Shown: positions 1 to 7,641 of the stretch, one piece after another
Numbering within the stretch: the stretch's first letter is position 1
How the letters are laid out: each line of letters begins with the position of its first letter
NCBI GenBank assembly: GCA_013298775.1
Contig: JAAFIV010000012.1
Span: 1-64,000 of the forward strand
DNA from: Ignavibacteria bacterium
GTDB taxonomy: Bacteria; Bacteroidota; Ignavibacteria; Kapaibacteriales; UBA4661
DNA: 64,000 nt
Reading direction: 5' to 3'
Position numbers and translations under genes: made by a program
The notes under the pieces: generated by a model
What the model was told of the DNA's origin: nothing
The model's database searches: none
Seen by the model: only the letters and a program-made list of their open reading frames with translations

Positions 1-217
1 ATTCTATAAAGTTTTCTTCTTCCGAAGAACAAACCGGGTCTTCTTCGGGCGATATGCTTGCTCGCAGAGACGGGAAATAGACTTAATCGGCTTGCCTTTG
101 GTCTTGTCGATTGGACAATAATCTAGAAATTATTCAAAATCTATCACTTTTTTCTGTCTTTTGGGACAATACAAACCTAATAGACGGGATAGTTCCTACA
201 TTCTGTCCATAATCGCT

Positions 218-1333
218 ATGTCCTTTGCTCAACGTTTCTCTCTCGGAATTCTCCTCGCCGCAAGCATTTGTGCGGGGACGCTGTACTATGCGTGGCAAGA
301 ACTGGAGCGCACTACTGCCACAGTCAAAGATGATAGCCGTGCAGAGCGCGTCATTGCTGCCTCCGAAAAGCTCTTGGGGCAATTTATCAGCATGGAAACA
401 AGTGCGCGGAGTTTTTTGATAACGGGCGCGGAGGACGATTTACAGCCATTTTCGCGGAATGTCGGCGAAGTTGCGCTGAGTTTGCGGGAGCTACGCACGG
501 CGTGTCAGCCGTACGCCCCAGAACGCGCATCGGCACTGGCTTTTTTGGATTCTGCGATTGACAAAAAGGTGAATCAAACGAACTACGCTTTGATTTTACG
601 CCGCGAGCAGGGCATCAAAATTTCTGCCTTCGAGCTTATCAAGTATAAAAATCTCAACCTCGCCGATACGATTACGCAAGTGATTCGCACCATTCACACC
701 GAAGAGGAAGCATCCGCCAAAGTCGGCATAAAATCTATTCCCGACAGGTATCAGGCACTCACGCAGCCCGTACTTTTGGGCTTGGGCGGCGCGGTGCTGG
801 TGTTGATTGCCTTCGGCGTGTGGGCTTCGCTCGCACAGAGAGCAGCATTGAAGCCGATTATAGAAGGTGCGGAAAAAATTGCGCTGGGCGATGTGCGGCA
901 TCGTGTTTCCCTGAAAGCCACGAGCGATGTGAAGCCGATTATTTCCGCGCTGAATAGTTTGGGCGAGCAACTCCAGATGCGGCAAGGCTCGGAGCGGAAA
1001 ACCGAAGATATTTTTGCGGATATTTTCCATGCCTCCACCGAAGCAATTTCGGTCTGGCGGGCGCGTCGCAATGGGCTTGGGCAGATTACCGATTTTGAGT
1101 GCATTCTTGCCAATACTGCGTTTGGAATTGCGTGCAAGCATCCCGCAGAAGCCTTGCAGGGTGCGCTTCTCACGGCTTCACGCTTTGTAGATTTGCATCC
1201 TTTGAAAGAGACATTTCAGAACACTGTTGAGAAACAATACGCCTTCCAAAGCCCACACACCTTGCACGGCAAGAACTATCGCCTTTCGCTCGTGAAAATG
1301 CGCGATGGCGTGTTGCTGCGCCTTGTGGAGTAA
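218..1333 (+). CDS. Orphan membrane sensor protein: CHASE3-like, HAMP, PAS-like; no output domain
   Basis: The protein starts with a short basic stretch and a membrane segment (about residues 7-25). A roughly 170-residue helical extracytoplasmic region follows and resembles CHASE3 sensor domains. A second membrane segment comes next (about residues 188-208), then a HAMP-like linker and a C-terminal stretch of about 110 residues with PAS-like character (it begins near DIFADIFHASTEAIS). No histidine kinase, GGDEF or methyl-accepting region follows before the stop, so it is a sensor without a recognisable effector. I chose the ATG at 218 over an in-frame ATG at 161 because the extra 19 residues (MGQYKPNRR...) are polar and precede the natural signal anchor. 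CHASE3 and PAS are assigned by pattern, not search. It precedes an HlyD/TolC pair, which may be incidental. Confidence 0.6.
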   Translation: MSFAQRFSLGILLAASICAGTLYYAWQELERTTATVKDDSRAERVIAASEKLLGQFISMETSARSFLITGAEDDLQPFSRNVGEVALSLRELRTACQPYAPERASALAFLDSAIDKKVNQTNYALILRREQGIKISAFELIKYKNLNLADTITQVIRTIHTEEEASAKVGIKSIPDRYQALTQPVLLGLGGAVLVLIAFGVWASLAQRAALKPIIEGAEKIALGDVRHRVSLKATSDVKPIISALNSLGEQLQMRQGSERKTEDIFADIFHASTEAISVWRARRNGLGQITDFECILANTAFGIACKHPAEALQGALLTASRFVDLHPLKETFQNTVEKQYAFQSPHTLHGKNYRLSLVKMRDGVLLRLVE

Positions 1334-1347
1334 TATTCTTTACCTGT

Positions 1348-1373
1348 GCCGTCAGGCGGCTGTTATCACCAGC
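1348..1373. repeat. Fragment of repeat family E
   Basis: The stretch GCCGTCAGGCGGCTGTTATC and the following CACCAG resemble one end of the family E elements at 6941-7050 and 44463-44570. It abuts the family A element that follows. Confidence 0.45.
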
Positions 1374-1380
1374 ACATTGG

Positions 1381-1487
1381 TAACGCGGATTTTGAGGACT
1401 GAAGAGGACTTTTGAGGACATCATTGATACATTCAAACCAAGTTAGAGTCCTGACCAGTCCTCAAAAGTCCTCAAAATCCGCGTTCC
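1381..1487. repeat. Palindromic repeat family A, copy 1
   Basis: The left arm begins AACGCGGATTTTGAGGACT and the right arm is AGTCCTCAAAATCCGCGTT in reverse sense, separated by a spacer containing CTGACCAGTCCTC. The right boundary, CGCGTTCCCTGACGAAT, is identical to that of the copy at 4594-4745. It can fold into a long hairpin. It lies between the sensor gene and hlyD and codes for nothing convincing. Confidence 0.85.
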
Positions 1488-1628
1488 CTGACGAATTCAC
1501 TTTATCGGCTACCATTTTCCTTGAATTCTCCCCCACAAAACAATCTTTTGCCTCGCTATTCGTTATTGACAATAGATTTATCTTTGTCGCACCAAAGCGG
1601 CACCTACACTCCATTTTCGCATTGCATT

Positions 1629-2969
1629 ATGGCTGTTCTCCAACAAGAACATACGGAAAAGGGCGTACAACCTCACATAAACGGTCATGCGCCAAAAAGC
1701 GGACTGCGCTTGCCTGGGCTTCTCACCGAATCTCCAATTCTGATAACAAGCGAAATACGCTCACTCGGCATGGCGCAAACCCCGCGCTGGCTGCGCTCTA
1801 CGTCGCTTGTGATTGTCAGTCTTGTTCTGCTTTTGGCAGCATTTCTTGTCTTTGTGCCATGGCAGCAGAATATCACGGGCAGTGGCAAGATTACGTCATT
1901 TGTGCCAGGTGTGCGTCCGCAAACGATTGACGCGCCTATCACGGCTCGGATTATGAAATGGTTCGTCAATGAAGGAAAGCTCGTCAAAGCGGGCGATACG
2001 CTGGCGATTCTGCAAGATTTGAACGTCAGTTTTATGGATGAAGATTTCTTGGAGAAAATTGAAACCGTCCGCGATAGAACGATTGCGGCACAAAATAATG
2101 CTATCGAAACCGCAAGAATGCGCACTCTTCAAGCCCGCCAGCGCGAACTTGCTTCCAAAGCAGGATTGGACAATGCAAAAATTGAAATTCAAACTGCACG
2201 AGTACGGATGCGCCGTGCAGACGATTTGACCAAAGAAGGCTTGGCTGCACAACGCGACCTTGAGACCGCGAATCTGAATTTGCAAAAAGCACAAGCAGAT
2301 TCGATTCGCTCCGAAACCGCGCTCGAAGCCGCTAAACGCGACGTAGAAGCCGCTCGCAATGATGAAAGCCGCGTTGTGCAACAGGCAGACGCACTTATTA
2401 TGGAAACTGAACTTCGCGTTGCCAATGCGCGGATGCGGGGCGGCGCGAGCGTCGTTCTCGCACCAGTGGATGGCTATTTGGTGAATATCGCCGAAGTAGG
2501 CGCGGGACAAACCGTGAAAGATGGCGAAGTGCTGGCGCAAATTGTTCCGAAAGCTGGCGCGCTCGACCAAGCTGTCGCTGTCATGATTAGCAGCCGCGAT
2601 GCCGCTATTTTGGATGTTGGTCGCCCCGTGCGCTTGCAATTTTCTGGCTTTCCAGCATTTGTGTTTAATCCAGGTTGGCAAAATTTCACCATCAACACCT
2701 TCGGCGGACGTGTTGCCGTCGTGGATGCGGTTGATGACGGGAACGGCTACTACCGCGTTTTGATTATTCCTGATTCGACGCAATCACAAGGAAAATGGCC
2801 CGAAGCCAAGTATTTACGGCAAGGAACGCCCGCCAGCGCGTGGATTCTGCTGAATGAAGTGCCAGTCGGCTTTGAAATTTGGCGACAGCTGAACGGCTTC
2901 CCGCCTGTGCTTCCCACCAAAGCCGATAAAGGCAAAAGCGGCGGCAAAGATGCGAAAAAAGAGAAGTGA
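1629..2969 (+). CDS. HlyD-family membrane fusion (periplasmic adaptor) protein
   Basis: 446 aa. A single N-terminal membrane anchor (STSLVIVSLVLLLAAFLVFV, about residues 58-80) is followed by a lipoyl-type half-motif (VNEGKLVKAGDTLAILQD). A long alpha-helical hairpin runs from about residue 130 to 270. The second lipoyl half (VLAPVDGYLVNIAEVGAGQTV) and a beta-barrel region come next, and the protein ends in a Lys/Gly-rich tail. This is the architecture of adaptors that bridge an inner-membrane transporter and a TolC channel. The start is ATG 1629 (MAVLQQEH); an in-frame upstream ATG at 1521 would add 36 residues that look like leader DNA. A TATCTTTG box at 1579-1586 resembles the Bacteroidetes -7 element, but I see no matching -33. 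The next gene encodes the TolC partner. No ABC or RND pump is in the window, so the substrate is unknown. Confidence 0.85.
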   Translation: MAVLQQEHTEKGVQPHINGHAPKSGLRLPGLLTESPILITSEIRSLGMAQTPRWLRSTSLVIVSLVLLLAAFLVFVPWQQNITGSGKITSFVPGVRPQTIDAPITARIMKWFVNEGKLVKAGDTLAILQDLNVSFMDEDFLEKIETVRDRTIAAQNNAIETARMRTLQARQRELASKAGLDNAKIEIQTARVRMRRADDLTKEGLAAQRDLETANLNLQKAQADSIRSETALEAAKRDVEAARNDESRVVQQADALIMETELRVANARMRGGASVVLAPVDGYLVNIAEVGAGQTVKDGEVLAQIVPKAGALDQAVAVMISSRDAAILDVGRPVRLQFSGFPAFVFNPGWQNFTINTFGGRVAVVDAVDDGNGYYRVLIIPDSTQSQGKWPEAKYLRQGTPASAWILLNEVPVGFEIWRQLNGFPPVLPTKADKGKSGGKDAKKEK

Positions 2970-2971
2970 TT

Positions 2972-3106
2972 GATTTTTTTTGACACTGATTGGACTGATA
3001 GAAATGATTTTCACAGATGCAAGATTGCAACTGATAAAAACCAAATCTTTATTTATCAATCGTTTATCGGTTATATCAGTACAATCAGTTTCATCAGTGT
3101 CAAAAA
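2972..3106. repeat. Palindromic repeat family B, copy 1 (between hlyD and tolC)
   Basis: The left arm TTTTTTGACACTGATTGGAC pairs with a right arm ending ATCAGTGTCAAAAA. Both arms show a near 9-11 base internal periodicity of the type ACTGATTGG/ACTGATAGA. The element occupies the hlyD-tolC gap and supplies the non-coding start of the over-long tolC reading frame. Confidence 0.8.
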
Positions 3107-3176
3107 CTATTTGACAATTCGCATACACTCTAACCGCCCACAAACCGCATATTTCCTCGTTTTCATCACAACAATC

Positions 3177-4583
3177 ATGACGTTTCAACGCTTTATTTTT
3201 CTTTGTGGTCTTGTCTGTATTGCGCTTGTGTGCGGCATTCTCCCTGTTTCGGCACAAGTGCGTGATTCTGTGCGCTTCAAGCAATTTCTGCAAGCAGTGA
3301 TGAAGGCGCACCCTGTTGTGCAGTCGGCAGCATTGGAAAATAAAATCGCCGACAACGAGATACAAAGCGCACTTGGCAGCTTCGACCCCATGATTCGCGC
3401 TGGATATGAAACCAAAAATGAAGCCTCAAAATCCAAATACGACGACCTTTACGCCGATGTAGAAGTGCCGCTTGCAACGCTGTTTGGTCCAAAAATTCTT
3501 GCAGGATATTCGCGGGCGATTGGTCCGAGCATTAGCCCTGAACTTGCCACAGGAAACGCTGGAAACGTGCTTCTCGGCTTGTCTGCACCGCTTTGGCAAG
3601 GCGTTCTCACCGACCGCCGTCGTACTGCGCTGGATAAGGCACGCTTGCGCCCAACCTTAGCAACGGCAAATCAACGCTTTGAGCAAAATAATTTGTTACG
3701 CGCCGCCGCGTTCCAGTATTGGTCGTGGGCGGAAGCTGCCGAGCAGTTGGATATTGCTGATTCGGTGTTCAAAATTTCGGTACAGCGTGTGCGCTTTATC
3801 ACAGCGCGGGCGCGGCGTGGCGAGATTAGCCCCTTAGATACGGTGGAAGCATTGCAAGAACTGGAGCGGCGCAGAGGCGATATTTTCCGCTCGCAACGTG
3901 TGCTGGAGCAAGCAGGAATTGACGCGGCGGTGTTTCTCTGGACGGAAGCAGGAACCGCGCAGGCAATCAACCAGCCGCCCGCATCCTTGCCCAAAGAGCC
4001 ACCACTGGATTCTCTCAGCATTCGCGCCGACCGCGAGCGAGCAATGACCTTGCGTCCGGAAATGCTGCGCTTGGATGTGGGTGCGCAAAGCCTCACGCTG
4101 GATATGAATCTTGCCCGCGAGGCGCAGAAACCCTTCATCGAAACAAAAGCGCAGTGGTTTTATGGGATTGACAAAGGCACGGCGGATAATTTCAAATTTG
4201 GTGTGAATCTCGGATTGCCGCTCTTTTTCCGCACGGCGAATGCACAAACCGAGCTTTTATCGGTCTCCATAGAACGTTTGCGCCTCCAAACCCTGCAAGT
4301 ATCACGCTTCATCAATGCCGATATTGACAATGCCTTGTCCGCACTGGGTCGTGCTGCCGAGCGCATCCAAGCGGCAGAAAAAGAGTTTGGCTACGCAATG
4401 GTCATGGCAGACGGCGAGCAGCGTCGTTTTCGGGAAGGAGAAACGTCCTTGCTGATTGTCAATCTCCGTGAACGCGCAGCCGCCGAAGCTGCAACCCGCG
4501 TCGTTTCTGCCCGCGCCGACTATCTCCGCGCTTGGACGCAGTATTATTGGGCGATTGGAGCAATTCAGCAACTTGCGGAATAA
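3177..4583 (+). CDS. TolC-family outer membrane efflux/export channel
   Basis: 468 aa with a signal peptide (FIFLCGLVCIALVCGILPVSAQ). Two long helical stretches (about residues 150-240 and 355-460) contain Ala/Glu/Arg-rich heptads. Between them are short amphipathic beta segments such as LLGLSAPLWQG and FGVNLGLPLFF, matching the duplicated OEP fold. The channel would span the outer membrane and the periplasm. The reading frame is open back to 2970, but that part is a family B repeat, so the start is ATG 3177 directly before the signal peptide. The gene follows hlyD by about 200 bases and is probably co-transcribed. The product would work with the adaptor plus a pump encoded elsewhere. Confidence 0.87.
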   Translation: MTFQRFIFLCGLVCIALVCGILPVSAQVRDSVRFKQFLQAVMKAHPVVQSAALENKIADNEIQSALGSFDPMIRAGYETKNEASKSKYDDLYADVEVPLATLFGPKILAGYSRAIGPSISPELATGNAGNVLLGLSAPLWQGVLTDRRRTALDKARLRPTLATANQRFEQNNLLRAAAFQYWSWAEAAEQLDIADSVFKISVQRVRFITARARRGEISPLDTVEALQELERRRGDIFRSQRVLEQAGIDAAVFLWTEAGTAQAINQPPASLPKEPPLDSLSIRADRERAMTLRPEMLRLDVGAQSLTLDMNLAREAQKPFIETKAQWFYGIDKGTADNFKFGVNLGLPLFFRTANAQTELLSVSIERLRLQTLQVSRFINADIDNALSALGRAAERIQAAEKEFGYAMVMADGEQRRFREGETSLLIVNLRERAAAEAATRVVSARADYLRAWTQYYWAIGAIQQLAE

Positions 4584-4593
4584 ACATCATTTG

Positions 4594-4745
4594 TAACTGG
4601 TCAGGTTCTTGATGCAGGAACGCGGATTGTGAGGACTCAAGAGGATTGTGAGGACTCAAGAGGATTGTGAGGACTCAAAAAAATTAAATACGCCAAAGTC
4701 CTGACCAGTCCTCAAAAGTCCTCTCAATCCGCGTTCCCTGACGAA
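4594..4745. repeat. Palindromic repeat family A, copy 2
   Basis: It begins AACTGGTCAGG and then AACGCGGATTGTGAGGACTC, with the 19-base unit GAGGATTGTGAGGACTCAA repeated in tandem in the left arm. The right arm is CTGACCAGTCCTCAAAAG through TCAATCCGCGTTCCCTGACG. The right end matches copy 1. It sits between tolC (+) and the DUF2127 gene (-), which converge, so it may also serve as a transcript end. Confidence 0.85.
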
Positions 4746-4783
4746 TGAACCGACCATCTGCCATCATCCGCAACCCCGCGCCA

Positions 4784-5266
4784 TCACACAGTTTTCACCT
4801 GTTCCGCTTCTTCTTTTTTTCGCAGCATCCGCCACAAGTACACCACAATCGCCGTATTCGCGCAAATCACGAGAACCTTGACAATACTAGGCTTGTGAAT
4901 GAGATGATAGATTTCAAGCGGTATCAGGGATGCCGTTGCCACGACCATAAACCACTCCGCCCATCGCTGCTCGAAATACACGCCAACGCCTTCAATCCAC
5001 AACACCACCGCATACACGAGTGCTAATATTCCTGTTGATTTTACGCTGTCGCTCGACAAAAATTCCTGTAATTTGTGCAGCAAAAACGTGTAAATTTTCC
5101 CGTGCGGCAGCATAAGTTCGTCGTTCATCCAGTGAATAAGCGCGTCCATCCACGCATCGCGGCTCTCCAAAAACACCAGCGAAACACCGATAAACAACAA
5201 ACCAAAACCTTTGATAATTTTATAGACCGCAATCGTGCGGAGATAAGGGTTTTTGTGCATAGTCAT
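4784..5266 (-). CDS. DUF2127-family integral membrane protein
   Basis: About 160 aa with four predicted membrane segments: IKGFGLLFIGVSLVFL; STGILALVYAVVLWIEGVGV; the stretch around WFMVVATASLIPLEIYHL; and VLVICANTAIVVYLWRML. The motif EGVGVYFEQRWAEWF with PLEIYHL is characteristic of DUF2127. The function is unknown. The start is set at MTMHKNPYLRTI (5266, or 5260). The same frame stays open to 5488, but those extra 74 residues are a translated family C repeat (the PHPTLSQRER and RPLGEGLAQRG stretches are typical of such repeats) and are rejected. The gene is monocistronic and faces tolC. Confidence 0.75.
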   Translation of the reverse strand: MTMHKNPYLRTIAVYKIIKGFGLLFIGVSLVFLESRDAWMDALIHWMNDELMLPHGKIYTFLLHKLQEFLSSDSVKSTGILALVYAVVLWIEGVGVYFEQRWAEWFMVVATASLIPLEIYHLIHKPSIVKVLVICANTAIVVYLWRMLRKKEEAEQVKTV

Positions 5267-5310
5267 TATGAAAAAGTGTGGAATGAAGCGGTTTCTGGGA
5301 TTGATAATGA

Positions 5311-5455
5311 ACTCACCTTCCGCACACCCTCGCGCTGCCCTCACCCCTCGCTGCGCGAGACCCTCTCCCAGAGGGCGAGGGTTGATGGAGACCAGCTCTG
5401 AAGCCCTCTCCCTCTGGGAGAGGGTTGGGTGAGGGTCTTGTGCGTAAGGTGAGTA
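5311..5455. repeat. Repeat family C, copy 1
   Basis: It is bounded by ACTCACCTTCCGCACA on the left and TGTGCGTAAGGTGAGT on the right, a near-perfect terminal inverted repeat. Inside are two hairpins of the CCCTCTCCC...GGGAGAGGG type. It lies immediately upstream of the DUF2127 gene and extends that reading frame artificially. Confidence 0.9.
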
Positions 5456-5504
5456 ATGAAGAATCAACGCCCCGTACAAATGTAACATTTTTGCGAAAGA
5501 AATT

Positions 5505-5675
5505 GTACCTGGTCAGGTCATGATTTTTTTTGACGCAGATTACCATGATTTCCATGATTCTCGCAGATGAAGACAGAGAAAAAAGATGTACTAAAAGATG
5601 TACTATTTATTCTGCTCTGAAATCCTCTTCATCATGGGAATCATGGAAATCTGTGTTCATCAATCTGACCAGTGA
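5505..5675. repeat. Palindromic repeat family B, copy 2
   Basis: It starts ACCTGGTCAGGTCATG and then TTTTTTTGACGCAGATTACC. The arms carry the phased ATGATTTCC/ATGATTCTC motif, mirrored on the right by ATCATGGGAATCATGGAAAT and CTGTGTTCATCAATCTGACC. The CTGGTCAGG/CTGACCAG ends are shared with family A copy 2. The spacer has a short direct repeat, AAAAGATGTACT. It precedes the ECF sigma gene. Confidence 0.8.
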
Positions 5676-5760
5676 CAAGAAATCTTTGCAAATGAATATT
5701 TTCCGCCCCGCACTTGTCTAATCCATACAGTTTCCCAAAACGCCCTCAACACCAGTATTC

Positions 5761-6321
5761 GTGCAAGAACTGAGCGATACAGACCTCATCACGGCAACGC
5801 TTTCCGGCTCGTCCAAAGCGTTTGGGGTGCTTGTTGCCCGCTATGAACGGGCGGTTGCGGCGGCTGTGTGTGGGATGCTGGGGCGTGGCGACGATGCCGA
5901 TGAAGTCGGGCAACAAGTATTCATCCGCTTTTTCGATGCGTTGGCACAATTTCGTGGCGAATCGTCGGTAAAAACGTATTTGACACGCATTGCCATCAAT
6001 CTTTCGCTCAACGAACTCGAACGCCGCAAACGACGACACGAGCGAACACGCCCTCTGGAGGACTTCACCGAAACACTTTCCGATACCGATACCTCGCCCG
6101 AAACCAGCATACAAGCGCATTTGGACAACAACATCGTAGAGCAAGCTCTCATGCGACTTTCAGAGGAAATGCGCGAAGTCGTGGTGCTGCGCCTGATGAA
6201 CGGCTATTCCACCGAAGAAACCGCAGAAATGCTTGCTATCCCCGTCGGTACGGTGCTTTCGCGCTTGTCGCTTGCTCGCAAAAAACTTCGCACTTTGCTA
6301 TCGCCGTATTTTGGAGAATGA
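5761..6321 (+). CDS. ECF-type RNA polymerase sigma-70 factor
   Basis: 186 aa from a GTG start (MQELSDTDLITATLSG). Region 2 spans about residues 20-90 (FGVLVARYERAVAAAV, then DADEVGQQVFIRFFDALAQF). A poorly conserved linker follows, and region 4 is about residues 125-180, with the helix-turn-helix MRLSEEMREVVVLRLMNGYS and EETAEMLAIPVGTVLSRL. The sizes and order are those of ECF sigma factors. The next gene, beyond a repeat, encodes a small one-TM protein that is a plausible anti-sigma, and the third encodes a Spy/CpxP-like protein. The cluster therefore looks like an envelope-stress regulon, though the target promoters are unknown. Confidence 0.92.
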   Translation: MQELSDTDLITATLSGSSKAFGVLVARYERAVAAAVCGMLGRGDDADEVGQQVFIRFFDALAQFRGESSVKTYLTRIAINLSLNELERRKRRHERTRPLEDFTETLSDTDTSPETSIQAHLDNNIVEQALMRLSEEMREVVVLRLMNGYSTEETAEMLAIPVGTVLSRLSLARKKLRTLLSPYFGE

Positions 6322-6331
6322 TTAAGAAATA

Positions 6332-6475
6332 ACTCACCTTACGCACAAGCCCCTCACCCAACCCTCTCCCAGAGGGAGAGGGCTTCAGATCTGGTCTCCA
6401 TCAACCCTCGCCCTCTGGGAGAGGGTCTCGCGCAGCGAGGGGTGAGGGCAGCGCGAGAGTGTACGTAAGGTGAGG
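6332..6475. repeat. Repeat family C, copy 2 (inside the sigma cluster)
   Basis: It is bounded by ACTCACCTTACGCACAAG and GTACGTAAGGTGAG. The interior is close to the reverse complement of copy 1 (the CAGAGGGAGAGGGCTTCAG and GGTCTCCATCAACCCTCGCC blocks). It separates the ECF sigma and anti-sigma-like genes. Confidence 0.9.
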
Positions 6476-6517
6476 AAATAATTGAAGAATGACACAAATC
6501 ATCACAAGGAAACAACC

Positions 6518-6907
6518 ATGACCCCTGAAGAACCATCTTTCCGAGAAGAGCATCCCACCGATGCACGTATTCATGCGGCATTGGAGCAATTGAGCAAGGA
6601 TGCCTTTTTCGCGCCAAATTTTGCCGCCCGCGTGGAAGCACGTGTACGAGAGCATCTGCAAGAACAATCGCAGCAACGACCACGCCTGACAGGAAGGCTC
6701 GAAGCAAGCGTGGACGCGCTTGTGCAGGAAATCCTCGCCTTGTTTCCACGCTTCTCACTTGCAGTAGTGGGCTGTGTAGCGGTTTTACTGTGGTATAACG
6801 CCGACATTTTTGCGAATATCCACAATGAATCGGACACGCTCAACAACACAACAAGCTACGAAGCCATGAGTGATGCGGTGTTCGATGCCATATTTGATGG
6901 AGAGTAA
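6518..6907 (+). CDS. Putative anti-sigma factor, single membrane segment
   Basis: 129 aa. The N-terminal 75 residues are charged and helical, and predicted cytoplasmic. One membrane segment follows (FSLAVVGCVAVLLWYNADIF, about residues 78-100), then a short acidic extracytoplasmic tail. Size, topology and position directly after an ECF sigma gene suggest an anti-sigma factor. No HxxxCxxC zinc motif is present, so it is not a ZAS-type protein, and the call rests mainly on context. The start is ATG 6518, preceded by AAGGAAACAACC, which holds a purine-rich ribosome-binding site. Confidence 0.55.
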   Translation: MTPEEPSFREEHPTDARIHAALEQLSKDAFFAPNFAARVEARVREHLQEQSQQRPRLTGRLEASVDALVQEILALFPRFSLAVVGCVAVLLWYNADIFANIHNESDTLNNTTSYEAMSDAVFDAIFDGE

Positions 6908-6940
6908 GGAAAAGGATAAACGTAACGGATGAGGTCTTTC

Positions 6941-7050
6941 TCGTCGGACGGCTGTTAGCACCAGTTCAGTAGCCGTCCGGCGAGTGTCGTGCAAGCGACG
7001 CACCCGCCAGACGGCACTGTTTCTTCACTCCTCAGCCGCCAGACGAGACG
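6941..7050. repeat. Repeat family E, copy 1
   Basis: It contains TCGTCGGACGGCTGTTAGCA, AGTAGCCGTCCGGCGAGTG, CAAGCGACGCACCCGCC and CACTCCTCAGCCGCC. The copy at 44463-44570 is the same element in inverse orientation. The CCGTCCGG and GGACGG blocks allow several stems. It lies between the anti-sigma-like and Spy-like genes. Confidence 0.88.
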
Positions 7051-7107
7051 TGAGCAGTTACAAATACAAGTAAAAAAGCCATTTTTCACACACTACGCAT
7101 ATATGCA

Positions 7108-7500
7108 ATGATGACCGCACGAACAAAATCTCTTCTCGCGCTTGGCGGAACGCTGCTTCTCGGCATGATACTGGGCGGCTTACTCGTTGGCACGATTGTC
7201 AAAAAACGCGCAACAATGCTTGCGTTGGTGATGGTGAATGAACAACGATTTATTCAGCGTTTGGAAGATATTGTCGAGCCAGATGCAGCACAAAAAGATA
7301 CGGTGCGGAGTATTCTTGAGCAGCACGGAAGCGTGATTACATCGCGCTCGCAGGAGTTTCGCCGTGCGCAGTGGCAAAGTTTCGATTCCCTGAAACGCGC
7401 CTTACAACCCGTTCTTACGGCAGAACAATATGCACAATTACTCAAAGCGAGCGAGCGCATTGATAAGCAAAAAAACGGGCAGAATCGCAGGAAAGAGTGA
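7108..7500 (+). CDS. Small membrane-anchored Spy/CpxP-like (metal-resistance type) protein
   Basis: 130 aa (or 129 from the second Met). One N-terminal membrane segment (LLALGGTLLLGMILGGLLVGTIV) is followed by an all-helical periplasmic region. That region has the spacing of Spy/CpxP and heavy-metal-resistance proteins: a first helix with RFIQRLEDIVEPDAAQ, a second with RRAQWQSFDSLKRALQ, and the motif VLTAEQYAQL, which resembles the LTxxQ signature. Such proteins bind unfolded periplasmic protein or metals and are often under ECF control. It is the third gene after the sigma and anti-sigma-like genes. Family assignment is tentative; the topology is clear. Confidence 0.55.
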   Translation: MMTARTKSLLALGGTLLLGMILGGLLVGTIVKKRATMLALVMVNEQRFIQRLEDIVEPDAAQKDTVRSILEQHGSVITSRSQEFRRAQWQSFDSLKRALQPVLTAEQYAQLLKASERIDKQKNGQNRRKE

Positions 7501-7515
7501 TAGATGCTGGTGGTT

Positions 7516-7618
7516 GCGTGAGGGTCTCAATTCTTACTCAAGGCTCTCACTTTGACCACAATGCTTTGTCGAACATTTACCAAAGTGAGACCCTCGCTTG
7601 AGAAGCGAGAGCCTCACT
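7516..7618. repeat. Repeat family D, copy 1
   Basis: The left arm GTGAGGGTCTCAATTCTTAC plus TCAAGGCTCTCACTTTG faces the right arm CAAAGTGAGACCCTCGCTTG plus AGAAGCGAGAGCCTCAC, giving a long hairpin. It lies between the convergent Spy-like (+) and DUF4397-like (-) genes. Confidence 0.85.
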
Positions 7619-7641
7619 CCACATCCTGAACATACAATTGC

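Noticed and set aside
1896-2783. Minus-strand frame of 295 aa opposite hlyD
   Set aside because: It is antisense to a well supported adaptor gene and has no recognisable motif.
2970-3176. N-terminal extension of TolC
   Set aside because: It is a translation of the family B palindrome; the signal peptide begins at 3177.
4594-4745. CRISPR-like array in the repeated GAGGACTC region
   Set aside because: The units are directly joined with no unique spacers, the array is tiny and palindromic as a whole, and no cas gene is near.
5267-5488. N-terminal extension of the DUF2127 protein
   Set aside because: The 74 added residues are a translation of the family C repeat, not protein.
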